Positions 8,127 to 16,137 of a stretch of DNA of 30,146 nucleotides are shown piece by piece. The stretch lies in assembly GCA_934203355.1 (NCBI GenBank), contig CAKPZC010000025.1, forward strand, positions 1-30,146, given 5' to 3'. The notes beneath the pieces were generated by a model. The model searched no databases and had not been told where the DNA came from. It saw only the letters and a list, made by a program, of their open reading frames with translations. The stretch's first letter is position 1. Each line of letters begins with the position of its first letter. This DNA is from an uncultured Prevotella sp. GTDB taxonomy: Bacteria > Bacteroidota > Bacteroidia > Bacteroidales > Bacteroidaceae. Made by a program: the position numbers and the translations under genes.

Positions 8127-8825
8127 ATGATTATGACATTACTGGAAGCTATAAAGCAACGACATAGTGTGCGCAGGTACGTTCATAAGCCACTGTCGGC
8201 AGACATCATTGAGACGTTACAGAAGAAGATTGAGGAGTGTAACGCTGAGGGAGGGCTCCACATACAGCTTGTGACTAACGAGACAAGGGCTTTTACAGGC
8301 ATCTTCTCGTATGGCAAGTTTTCGGGTGTGGAGAATTATTTGGTTATGGTTGGAAAGAAGGCTGATGACCTTGACGAGCGTGTGGGTTATTACGGAGAAC
8401 AGCTTGTACTGCTGGCTCAAACACTTGGTCTGAATACTTGCTGGGCAGGACTGAGCTATCGCAAGGTGAGCGAGGCTTACATTGTTGGTGATGACGAAAA
8501 ACTGACGTGTATGATAGCCTTGGGATATGGAGCAACTCAAGGCTTTAAGCGCAAGAGCAAGACAATAGAGCAGGTAAGCAATGTCTGCAACGACTCGCCC
8601 GAATGGTTCCGCAATGGTGTTGAAGCTGCTCTCTTAGCTCCAACTGCCATCAATCAACAGAAGTTTTCCTTCACTCTGTTGCCTAACGAGCAAGGTACAA
8701 GAGAGAAACCAAAGATTCTTGCCAATCGAGGCTTCTCAATGGTGGGATATACCAAGATGGATATAGGCATAGCCAGACTGCACTTTGAGATTGGTGCAGG
8801 AAAGGAAAACTTCGATTGGGCGTAA
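8127..8825 (+). CDS. Nitroreductase-family protein (TM1586-type)
   Basis: A 232-residue protein beginning MIMTLLEAIKQRHSVRRY; the RHSVRRY segment is the usual N-terminal FMN-phosphate-binding signature of nitroreductases. It continues with YGEQLVLLAQTLGLNTCWAGLSY and MIALGYG, typical of the FMN-dependent fold, and ends with a second, related half (LLAPTAINQQKFSF; GIARLHFEIGAG) as in the TM1586 subfamily in which the domain is internally duplicated. Such enzymes are cytoplasmic NAD(P)H-dependent flavoproteins; the physiological substrate is not predictable. Either ATG 8127 or ATG 8133 may be the start. The gene stands alone: a promoter box lies upstream and hairpins follow directly. Confidence 0.85.
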   Translation: MIMTLLEAIKQRHSVRRYVHKPLSADIIETLQKKIEECNAEGGLHIQLVTNETRAFTGIFSYGKFSGVENYLVMVGKKADDLDERVGYYGEQLVLLAQTLGLNTCWAGLSYRKVSEAYIVGDDEKLTCMIALGYGATQGFKRKSKTIEQVSNVCNDSPEWFRNGVEAALLAPTAINQQKFSFTLLPNEQGTREKPKILANRGFSMVGYTKMDIGIARLHFEIGAGKENFDWA

Positions 8826-8826
8826 A

Positions 8827-8846
8827 TTACTTTTATCTAAAAGTAA
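8827..8846 (+). repeat. Small hairpin after the nitroreductase gene
   Basis: TTACTTTT (8827-8834) and AAAAGTAA (8839-8846) form an 8-base stem with a 4-base loop directly after the stop codon. It is AT-only apart from one pair and is probably secondary to the stronger terminator that follows. Confidence 0.4.
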
Positions 8847-8863
8847 ATTGCAGATATAAAATA

Positions 8864-8906
8864 TGCCGATAGAGAAAATGATTGAATATCTTCTTCTCTA
8901 TCGGCA
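8864..8906. terminator. Bidirectional terminator between converging nitroreductase and Nudix genes
   Basis: TGCCGATAGAGAA (8864-8876) and TTCTCTATCGGCA (8894-8906) form a perfect 13-base stem. T-rich sequence follows on both strands (AATAGTTTT on plus; ATTTTATATC on minus), and the two genes converge here. Confidence 0.75.
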
Positions 8907-8915
8907 AATAGTTTT

Positions 8916-9464
8916 CTATTTCTCTTCGGCAAACAGTTTCCAAAGCGGGGCAGCCATAAGACTTTGCCATATCTCGTTGTTTGTCAACATTTGGTAAACC
9001 TCGTCTCGGGTAAAAATTCTTACTTCAAGACATTCGCCCTCGTCAAGATGCTGAGTAGAAATACGCTCTACTCCACGTGCAATGTAACAATGAGTTATGT
9101 TGGTATGAGTACCTGGATTGGCTGATATATCCATCCAGTGTTGCCATTCGCCACCACCAAATCCTGTCTCTTCAAGCAATTCTCGCTTGGCACTATCCAT
9201 AGGGTCTTCACCTTTCTCGCATACACCAGCACACAATTCATTAACAGTCTTGCCTATGGCATAGCGATACTGGCGTACAAATACAAACTTGCCATCCTTT
9301 GTTATGGCAATTGTATTAACCCAGTCGGGATATTCCAATACATAATACTCGTCTAATATCACACCTGTAGGCAGCTCAACCTTGTCGACACGCGCTGTCA
9401 TCCACGGTTTCTTAAAAAGGTAATGACTAGAAAGCGTACGCCACTTCATGTCCTTGTCTTTCAT
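8916..9464 (-). CDS. Nudix hydrolase, ADP-ribose pyrophosphatase-like
   Basis: A 182-residue protein with an exact Nudix box (G-x5-E-x7-REU-x-EE-x-GU) from G80 to F102: GVCEKGEDPMDSAKRELLEE followed by TGF. The catalytic REL and EE residues are all present. The preceding segment VRQYRYAIGKTVNELCAG is typical of the ADP-ribose/nucleoside-diphosphate-sugar pyrophosphatase branch (RQYR ... E-L-x-A-G). The likely reaction is Mg-dependent hydrolysis of an X-linked nucleoside diphosphate in the cytoplasm; the exact substrate is open. The carB terminator lies between its start and carB, so it is probably transcribed separately or by read-through. M6 is an alternative start. Confidence 0.87.
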   Translation of the reverse strand: MKDKDMKWRTLSSHYLFKKPWMTARVDKVELPTGVILDEYYVLEYPDWVNTIAITKDGKFVFVRQYRYAIGKTVNELCAGVCEKGEDPMDSAKRELLEETGFGGGEWQHWMDISANPGTHTNITHCYIARGVERISTQHLDEGECLEVRIFTRDEVYQMLTNNEIWQSLMAAPLWKLFAEEK

Positions 9465-9485
9465 AAGCTATTCATTTAAATAAAA

Positions 9486-9513
9486 AAGGGTATGGCAAGC
9501 AAGCCATACCCTT
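9486..9513 (-). terminator. Rho-independent terminator of carB
   Basis: On the minus strand AAGGGTATGGC (9513-9503) pairs with GCCATACCCTT (9496-9486) across a 6-base loop, and a run of T follows. It begins 10 bases after the carB stop codon and precedes the Nudix gene. Confidence 0.9.
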
Positions 9514-9522
9514 ATATATTTA

Positions 9523-12500
9523 TTAATATTCACCCCAAGCCTTAATGTCAATATCCTCAATCTTCGTTGAGCAGAATGCGTAGATGAACGCACTTGCAAG
9601 ACGAGCATTGGTGATAAGAGGCACGTTGAGGTCGATAGCTGCACGACGAATCTTGTAGCCGTTGCTGAGCTCTGAACTTGTGAGGTTCTTCGGTATGTTG
9701 ACTACCATATCGATTGTATGGTTGTGCAACAGTTCGAGAGCCTTAGGTGCATCACCCTCCTCTGAAGGCCAGAGTACAAGTGTGTTCTGTATGCCGTTCT
9801 CGGTGAGGAACTTGCTTGTACCGCCAGTAGCGTAGAGGTTGTAGCCGTTCTCAAGGAGCATCTTAGCAGCATCGAGCATGGCAACCTTCTGCTTTGCACC
9901 ACCTGTAGAAAGAAGGATGTTCTTCTTCGGGATGCGGTGACCTACAGAGAGCATACTCTTAAGCAATGCAGTGTTGGTATCGTCGCCCAAGCAACCTACC
10001 TCACCAGTAGAGCTCATGTCTACGCCGAGCACTGGGTCGGCCTTCTGCAAACGGTTGAATGAGAACTGTGAAGCCTTGATACCTACGTAGTCGAGGTCGA
10101 AGAGGTTCTTGCTCGGCTTCTCTACCGGCAGACCAAGCATTACACGAGTAGCAAGCTCGATAAGGTTGATCTTCAGAACCTTGCTTACGAATGGGAACGA
10201 ACGCGAAGCACGCAGGTTACACTCGATAACGAGGATATCGTTGTCGCGGGCCATGAACTGGATGTTGAATGGTCCGTTGATGTGAAGCTCCTTGGCAATC
10301 TGACGGCCTACACGCTTACAACGGCGTACGGTCTCAACATAGAGTTTCTGCGGCGGGAACTGGATTGTAGCGTCACCAGAGTGAACACCAGCAAACTCGA
10401 TGTGCTCAGAGATAGCGTAAGCGATAACCTCACCATTTTTGGCAACGGCATCCATCTCAATCTCCTTGGCATGCTCGATGAACTTGCTCACTACAACTGG
10501 ATGATCCTCGCTTACGTTAGCAGCCAACTGGAGGAATCGCTTCAGTTCGTCCTCGTTAGAGCAAACGTTCATGGCAGCACCCGAGAGCACATACGACGGA
10601 CGTACAAGTACCGGGAATCCAACACGCTCGATGAAGCGGTCGATGTCCTCCATGCTTGTAAGTGCGCTCCACTCTGGCTGGTTGATGCCATTGTTGGTAA
10701 GCATCTGCGAGAACTTGGCACGGTCCTCAGCGTTGTCAATATCCTGAGCCTTGGTACCGAGGATTGGCACGTGCTGCTCGTCGAGAAGCATAGCAAGGTT
10801 GTTAGGAATCTGACCACCAGTAGAAACGATTACACCGTGAGGTGTCTCAAGGTCGATGATGTCCATCACACGCTCGAATGTCAACTCGTCGAAGTAGAGA
10901 CGGTCGCACATGTCGTAGTCGGTTGACACTGTCTCTGGGTTATAGTTGATCATCACTGAACGATAGCCCTCCTTGCGGATTGTGTTAAGAGCCTGAACAC
11001 CACACCAGTCGAACTCTACCGACGAACCGATACGGTAAGCGCCCGAACCAAGAACGATGATAGAACGCTTGTCGTTCTCGAATGTGATGTCGCTCTTCAC
11101 ACCAGCGTATGTCACATACAGATAGTTGGTCTGTGCAGGATACTCGGCAGCTAGGGTGTCAATCTGCTTAACAACAGGCAGGATGCCATAGTTCTTACGA
11201 CGTGAACGAACTACAAGCGAAGCCTTACGCATTGACTTAAGCTCGTCCTCAAGACCAACGGCACGTGCAATCTGGAAATCGGTGAAACCGTATACCTTAG
11301 CTGTGCGGAGAAGTTCCTTGTCGAGAGTATTGATGTTGCACTTCTTCATTTCCTCATCAATATCGATGATGTGCTGCAACTTCTCAAGGAACCACTTGTC
11401 AATCTTGGTAAGATCGTGTATCTGGTCTACGGTATAGCCCTTGTGCATAGCCTTAGAGATGACAAACACACGCTTGTCGGTAGGCTCGCGCAGAGCTGCG
11501 TCGATGTCTTCAATCTCAAGTTCCTTGTTCTCAACGAAGCCGTGCATGCCCTGACCAATCATACGCAGACCCTTCTGAATAGCCTCCTCGAAGTTGCGAC
11601 CGATAGCCATAACCTCACCTACAGACTTCATTGACGAACCAAGCTCCTTATCTACACCACGGAACTTAGAGAGGTCCCAACGTGGAATCTTGCAGACAAC
11701 GTAGTCGAGAGCCGGCTCGAAGAATGCGCTGGTGGTCTTTGTTACAGAGTTCTTCAACTCGAACAAGCCGTAGCCCATACCAAGCTTAGCTGCAACGAAG
11801 GCGAGAGGATAACCAGTTGCCTTAGAAGCAAGAGCTGACGAACGGCTCAGACGAGCGTTCACCTCAATAACGCGATAATCCTCCGACTGTGGGTCGAAAG
11901 CATACTGCACGTTACACTCACCTACGATACCGATGTGACGGATAATCTTGATGGCAAGGGCGCGGAGCTTGTGATACTCTGAATTGGTAAGAGTCTGTGA
12001 AGGAGCGATAACGATAGACTCACCTGTATGGATACCCAGAGGGTCGAAGTTCTCCATGTTACATACGGTGATACAGTTGTCGTAGCGGTCGCGCACTACC
12101 TCATACTCTATCTCCTTCCATCCCTTCAAACTCTTCTCTACCAATACCTGCGGTGAGAATGAGAATGCCTTCTCGGCAAGTTTGTCGAGTTCCTCCTCAT
12201 TGTCAGCGAAACCAGAACCGAGTCCACCAAGAGCGTAAGCGGCACGGATAATAACCGGATAACCAAGATCAGCAGCAGCCTTACGTGTCTGCTCAATTGT
12301 CTCGCAAGCCTCGCTCTTGATAGTCTTGACATTAATTTCATCGAGCTTCTGAACAAAGAGCTCACGATCCTCAGTGTCCATGATAGCCTGAACAGGAGTA
12401 CCAAGCACCTTCACGTTGTACTTCTCGAGAATGCCCTGGCGGTAAAGCTCAACGCCACAGTTTAGAGCAGTCTGTCCACCGAACGAGAGCAGGATGCCGT

Positions 12501-12747
12501 CGGGACGCTCCTTCTTGATAACCTCCTCAACAAAGTGAGGCTGAACGGGAAGGAAATATATCTGGTCGGCAACACCCTCTGATGTCTGCACAGTTGCGAT
12601 GTTAGGGTTGATGAGCACTGTCTTCACACCCTCCTCACGCAGAGCCTTCAGAGCCTGTGAGCCAGAATAGTCGAACTCGCCCGCTTCGCCAATCTTCAAG
12701 GCACCCGAACCGAGCAACAATACTTTCTTTATATTTTCGTCTTTCAT
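9523..12747 (-). CDS. carB: Carbamoyl-phosphate synthase large subunit
   Basis: A 1074-residue protein, the usual CarB length. With CarA it makes carbamoyl phosphate from glutamine-derived ammonia, bicarbonate and two ATP for pyrimidine and arginine synthesis. The two homologous synthetase halves are visible: pre-ATP-grasp plus ATP-grasp in residues 1 to about 400 (YALGGLGSGF; HTGESIVIAP; EVNARLSRSSALASKATGYP) and about 560-940 (EFDWCGVQALNTIRKEGY; RPSYVLSGAAMNV; EHIEFAGVHSGDAT; ECNLRASRSFPFVSK). The C-terminal MGS-like allosteric domain (about 945-1074) begins ILLSTGGAKQKVAM and has YATGGTSKFL. Many segments recall eukaryotic CAD-type synthetase more than E. coli CarB. The gene follows carA in the same direction with a 103-base spacer and ends at a strong terminator. 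Confidence 0.97.
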   Translation of the reverse strand: MKDENIKKVLLLGSGALKIGEAGEFDYSGSQALKALREEGVKTVLINPNIATVQTSEGVADQIYFLPVQPHFVEEVIKKERPDGILLSFGGQTALNCGVELYRQGILEKYNVKVLGTPVQAIMDTEDRELFVQKLDEINVKTIKSEACETIEQTRKAAADLGYPVIIRAAYALGGLGSGFADNEEELDKLAEKAFSFSPQVLVEKSLKGWKEIEYEVVRDRYDNCITVCNMENFDPLGIHTGESIVIAPSQTLTNSEYHKLRALAIKIIRHIGIVGECNVQYAFDPQSEDYRVIEVNARLSRSSALASKATGYPLAFVAAKLGMGYGLFELKNSVTKTTSAFFEPALDYVVCKIPRWDLSKFRGVDKELGSSMKSVGEVMAIGRNFEEAIQKGLRMIGQGMHGFVENKELEIEDIDAALREPTDKRVFVISKAMHKGYTVDQIHDLTKIDKWFLEKLQHIIDIDEEMKKCNINTLDKELLRTAKVYGFTDFQIARAVGLEDELKSMRKASLVVRSRRKNYGILPVVKQIDTLAAEYPAQTNYLYVTYAGVKSDITFENDKRSIIVLGSGAYRIGSSVEFDWCGVQALNTIRKEGYRSVMINYNPETVSTDYDMCDRLYFDELTFERVMDIIDLETPHGVIVSTGGQIPNNLAMLLDEQHVPILGTKAQDIDNAEDRAKFSQMLTNNGINQPEWSALTSMEDIDRFIERVGFPVLVRPSYVLSGAAMNVCSNEDELKRFLQLAANVSEDHPVVVSKFIEHAKEIEMDAVAKNGEVIAYAISEHIEFAGVHSGDATIQFPPQKLYVETVRRCKRVGRQIAKELHINGPFNIQFMARDNDILVIECNLRASRSFPFVSKVLKINLIELATRVMLGLPVEKPSKNLFDLDYVGIKASQFSFNRLQKADPVLGVDMSSTGEVGCLGDDTNTALLKSMLSVGHRIPKKNILLSTGGAKQKVAMLDAAKMLLENGYNLYATGGTSKFLTENGIQNTLVLWPSEEGDAPKALELLHNHTIDMVVNIPKNLTSSELSNGYKIRRAAIDLNVPLITNARLASAFIYAFCSTKIEDIDIKAWGEY

Positions 12748-12753
12748 TTATTC

Positions 12754-12851
12754 TAATGTTTAATGATTAATGTTTAATGTTTATTTGGCTATGCCATAAA
12801 CACAAAACTTAAACATTTGGATTTTTCACTTTTCGTTCTTCACTCTTCACT
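12754..12851. repeat. Two blocks of heptamer tandem repeats in the carA-carB spacer
   Basis: Plus strand 12754-12781 is four units of seven bases: TAATGTT, TAATGAT, TAATGTT, TAATGTT. A second block, 12824-12851, is also four heptamers: TTTCACT, TTTCGTT, CTTCACT, CTTCACT, its last base falling in the carA stop codon. On the carAB transcript these read AGTGAAG- and AACATTA-type units. No protein gene lies here. Confidence 0.7.
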
Positions 12852-13927
12852 TAGCCCAATGCTTCCACAAACTTGTCGAACATGAACTCGGTGTCTACTG
12901 GACCTGAACATGCCTCTGGGTGGAACTGGCTTGAGAACCAAGGCTTAGACTTGTGGCGAATACCCTCGTTAGAACCGTCGTTCATGTTTACAAACAGCTC
13001 TTCCCAGTCAGCGCCGAGTGTCTTAGCGTCAACAGCATAACCGTGGTTCTGCGATGTCACGAAGCATTTCTCTGTACCAACCATGCGTACTGGCTGGTTG
13101 TGTGAACGATGACCGTACTTAAGCTTATAAATATGAGCACCTGCAGCCTTAGCAAGCAGCTGGTTGCCCATACATATACCACAGATAGGCTTATCGGAAA
13201 GACTCATCTGCTTCTGGATAATCTTAACAGCGTCCTCGCACATGTCGGGGTCGCCAGGACCGTTGGCAAGGAAGAGTCCGTCAAACTCCATGTCGGTATA
13301 GTCGTAGTTCCAAGGCACACGGATTACCTCGCAACCGCGGTTGATAAGACAGCGGATGATGTTGGCCTTGACACCACAGTCGACGAGCACCACCTTCTTG
13401 TCGGCACCCTCGTTGTAGCGTATTATCTCCTTGCAGCTCACCTTGTCAACAAAGTTAACTCCAGCATACTCGGCCGTTGGGATATTCTCCGGCTCATCGT
13501 CGAAAAGAATCTTGCCCATCATCACGCCGTGCTCACGCAACACCTTTGTTAGCTCGCGGGTATCAATACCCGTAATGCCCGGCACGTGCTCGCGCTTGAG
13601 CCATTCGGCAAGGCTCTCCACTGCATTCCAGTGGCAATACTTCTCGCTATAGTCAGACACGATGATAGCCGAGGCGTAGATTTTGTCACTTTCCATGAAC
13701 GTGGGCAGTCCGTTCTCTTCGATAGAGAATGGCGGCACGCCATAGTTGCCTACAAGCGGATATGTCAGTGTCATGAGCTGTCCTGCATAAGAAGGGTCGG
13801 TCAACGACTCTGGATAACCCATCATCGCTGTGTTGAAAACGACCTCTCCAGCCACAGGTGTCTCATAACCAAATGACTTACCATGGAACTTGGTTCCGTC
13901 TTCCAATACTAAAGTTACATTTCTCAT
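12851..13927 (-). CDS. carA: Carbamoyl-phosphate synthase small (glutaminase) subunit
   Basis: A 358-residue protein that hydrolyses glutamine and passes ammonia to CarB. The N-terminal CPSase small domain (1 to about 150) has VVFNTAMMGYPESLTDPSY and TGIDTRELTKVLREHG. The class I amidotransferase domain (about 178-358) has the oxyanion and nucleophile region PICGICMGNQLLAKAAG with catalytic C252 and the FHPEA segment with H336 and E338. The phrase GNYGVPPFS, like several CarB segments, recalls CAD-type sequences. The gene is in the same direction as the upstream PurF-like gene (214-base gap containing a palindrome) and carB (103 bases downstream), so the three may be co-regulated. The start ATG at 13927 gives the normal MRNVTLVLEDGT N-terminus. 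Confidence 0.97.
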   Translation of the reverse strand: MRNVTLVLEDGTKFHGKSFGYETPVAGEVVFNTAMMGYPESLTDPSYAGQLMTLTYPLVGNYGVPPFSIEENGLPTFMESDKIYASAIIVSDYSEKYCHWNAVESLAEWLKREHVPGITGIDTRELTKVLREHGVMMGKILFDDEPENIPTAEYAGVNFVDKVSCKEIIRYNEGADKKVVLVDCGVKANIIRCLINRGCEVIRVPWNYDYTDMEFDGLFLANGPGDPDMCEDAVKIIQKQMSLSDKPICGICMGNQLLAKAAGAHIYKLKYGHRSHNQPVRMVGTEKCFVTSQNHGYAVDAKTLGADWEELFVNMNDGSNEGIRHKSKPWFSSQFHPEACSGPVDTEFMFDKFVEALG

Positions 13928-14036
13928 AGTTATATCTTATCGTTGTTTCTCTTGATTGTTGTATTTTGATTGTTTATTTTCTTGTTTTTATTAATATTGA
14001 AGTCGGCATGACTCCACAACATTATCGCGCACAGAC

Positions 14037-14125
14037 GCCCTGAAAAGGCAAAAGTGTAAATTCTGTTGTATATACTTTTGCCCTTCCAGGGCGCATTGGC
14101 TATTTATGTGGAACGGGCTGAGCCC
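14037..14125. repeat. REP-like intergenic palindrome
   Basis: GCCCTGAAAAGGCAAAAGT (14037-14055) pairs, with two mismatches, with ACTTTTGCCCTTCCAGGGC (14074-14092), and three further pairs extend the stem inward. A short palindrome GGGCTGAGCCC follows (14115-14125). The GCCCTG...GGCAAAAG form is one I associate with dispersed intergenic repeats of Bacteroidetes chromosomes. It lies between carA and the PurF-like gene. Confidence 0.6.
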
Positions 14126-14141
14126 TGTCTTGCTTTAATCG

Positions 14142-16019
14142 CTACATGAGCTTCTCCATATAGTTGACGAATGCCTGATTACACAGCTTCGTACCGCCAG
14201 GTGTGGGATACTTGCCTGTGAAATACCAGTCGCCCTTATGGTTGGGTATTGCCTCATGCAGTCCGTCTATCGACTGATATACGAGTTCTACGGGTGTCTC
14301 CAGTCCTTCAGGGCGAAGCATGTCGACAATCTTCCGGTTTATCTCGTCAATTGTGAACGGCTTGTATACGTCGCGCACACAATTGCGCATCATCTCCTTT
14401 GGCTTCAGCAGTTCGAGTTTGCACGACTCGTAGACACGCTTCAGTAAGTCCAGCATTCCACGTTCCTTTATCAGTTCAATCGTTGCACGGAACACACAGA
14501 ACTCTTCCAGACGTGGCATGTCTATGCCGTAATAGTCGGGATAGCGTATCTGTGGAGCCGACGACACTATGACAATCTTATTTGGATGCAGACGATCGAG
14601 GATGCGCAGTATGCTCTCCTTCAAGGTCGTTCCGCGCACAATGGAGTCGTCGATGACGACAAGATTGTCGACGTAAGGCTCTATACATCCATAGGTTATG
14701 TCGTATACATGCGATGCAAGGTCATTACGCGAGTTGCCCTCGGTGATGAACGTGCGCAACTTTATATCCTTTATAGCCACCTTTTCCGATCTTACATAGG
14801 TGTCGAGTATAGCATGGAGCTCTTCGTCGGTTGGTTTGTGATCGAGCTGTTGTATACGCTTCACCTTCAGCTGATTGCTATATTTTTTGAATCCAGAGAG
14901 CAGTCCGTAGTAAGCCACTTCTGCCGTGTTCGGTATAAACGAGAACACTGTGTGGTCGATATCTCCATCCACTGCCTTCAGAATCTGCGGCACAAGTTGT
15001 TCGCCAAGCTTCTTGCGCTCGCGATAGATATCTCTGTCGGAACCACGGCTGAAATATATGCGCTCGAACGAGCAAGCCGAGTCGCCTCGCTTTTCAAGTA
15101 TCCGTTCCATGCGCACGTTGCCGTTTCGGCTTACAAGCAACGCATTGCCTGGTTGCAGTTCCTGTATATCCTCGCATTCGAGGTCGAATGTGGTCTGTAG
15201 CACGGGGCGCTCGGATGCGACAGCCACAAACTCGTCGTTGACATAATAAAACGCCGGTCGTATTCCCCATGGGTCGCGCATTGAGAACATCTCGCCCGAT
15301 CCAGTCAGTCCACACATCACATATCCTCCATCGAAGTCGGGCATTGATGTCTTCAAGACATTTGCCATGTCCATGTGGTCGTCTATATAATGTGTGAGTT
15401 CCATACCGTCGAGTCCTTGCGTTTTTGCCTCTACAAAGTTGCGTTCTGCCTCGCGATCGAGACGGTGTCCCATCAGTTCGAGCAGGGTATAGCCATCACT
15501 ATAGATACGTGGAAACATACCGCGTGTGAGCATTTTCTGGAATATCTCGTCAATATTTGTCATATTGAAGTTGCCGCATATGCAGAGGTTCTTTGCCTGC
15601 CAGTTGTTGCGGCGCAGGAATGGGTGGACGTATGACAGTCCCTTCTTGCCTGTAGTGGAATAGCGCAAGTGTCCCATATATAGCTCGCCAGCAAACGGCA
15701 GATGGTCTTTTGCAAAGTCGGCATCGGCAAGCAATTCGGGTGCCAATGATGCGAACTCACCCTGCACTCGTCCGAAAATCTCGGTTATTGCATCCTTGCC
15801 TTCAGCACGTTCACGAAACATGTACTCTGTGCCTGGCTGTCCATCAAGTTTCACGCACGCCATGCCTGCACCTTCTTGTCCACGGTTGTGCTGCTTCTCC
15901 ATCATAAGATAGAGTTTGTTGAGTCCAAACATCCACGTGCCGTACTTCTCCTGATAGTATTCCAGCGGCTTGAGCAATCTTATCATTGCCACTCCGCACT
16001 CATGTTTTAATGGTTCCAC
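14142..16019 (-). CDS. Amidophosphoribosyltransferase-like protein (PurF paralogue, long form)
   Basis: A 625-residue protein with a class II glutamine amidotransferase domain and a phosphoribosyltransferase domain. MEPLKHECGVAMIR places the nucleophile Cys at residue 8, so a seven-residue propeptide would be removed to free it, as in Bacillus-type PurF. KQHNRGQEGAGMA (42-54) and ICGNFNMTN (147-155) belong to the amidotransferase; VVIDDSIVRGTT (454-465) is the PRPP-binding motif. PurF is usually 470-510 residues; extra length lies mainly in the amidotransferase half (a long insert near 60-110) and between residues 380 and 450. The start codon is GTG (16019-16017); no in-frame ATG lies just upstream. 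It stands before carA and carB in the same direction. It may make phosphoribosylamine, but its divergence from ordinary PurF leaves the reaction open. Confidence 0.8.
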   Translation of the reverse strand: MEPLKHECGVAMIRLLKPLEYYQEKYGTWMFGLNKLYLMMEKQHNRGQEGAGMACVKLDGQPGTEYMFRERAEGKDAITEIFGRVQGEFASLAPELLADADFAKDHLPFAGELYMGHLRYSTTGKKGLSYVHPFLRRNNWQAKNLCICGNFNMTNIDEIFQKMLTRGMFPRIYSDGYTLLELMGHRLDREAERNFVEAKTQGLDGMELTHYIDDHMDMANVLKTSMPDFDGGYVMCGLTGSGEMFSMRDPWGIRPAFYYVNDEFVAVASERPVLQTTFDLECEDIQELQPGNALLVSRNGNVRMERILEKRGDSACSFERIYFSRGSDRDIYRERKKLGEQLVPQILKAVDGDIDHTVFSFIPNTAEVAYYGLLSGFKKYSNQLKVKRIQQLDHKPTDEELHAILDTYVRSEKVAIKDIKLRTFITEGNSRNDLASHVYDITYGCIEPYVDNLVVIDDSIVRGTTLKESILRILDRLHPNKIVIVSSAPQIRYPDYYGIDMPRLEEFCVFRATIELIKERGMLDLLKRVYESCKLELLKPKEMMRNCVRDVYKPFTIDEINRKIVDMLRPEGLETPVELVYQSIDGLHEAIPNHKGDWYFTGKYPTPGGTKLCNQAFVNYMEKLM

Positions 16020-16092
16020 GATTATTATCCTTTTTATGTTATGGTTATACCACTTATTGTGTTTTGATTAATTAAGACTGACGGATAAAAAT

Positions 16093-16121
16093 TAAGCGTC
16101 AAGCCCATAGCCCAACGCTTA
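16093..16121 (-). terminator. Probable terminator of the polysaccharide export gene
   Basis: On the minus strand TAAGCGT (16121-16115) pairs with ACGCTTA (16099-16093) over a 15-base loop, followed by ATTTTTATC. It begins 17 bases after the stop of the export gene. The stem is short, so the call is moderate. Confidence 0.5.
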
Positions 16122-16137
16122 TATATGCATAATAGCA

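Noticed and set aside
10282..10926. Long open frame of 214 codons on the plus strand opposite carB
   Set aside because: It lies wholly inside the well-supported carB gene on the other strand and shows no domain; it is a shadow of carB codon usage.
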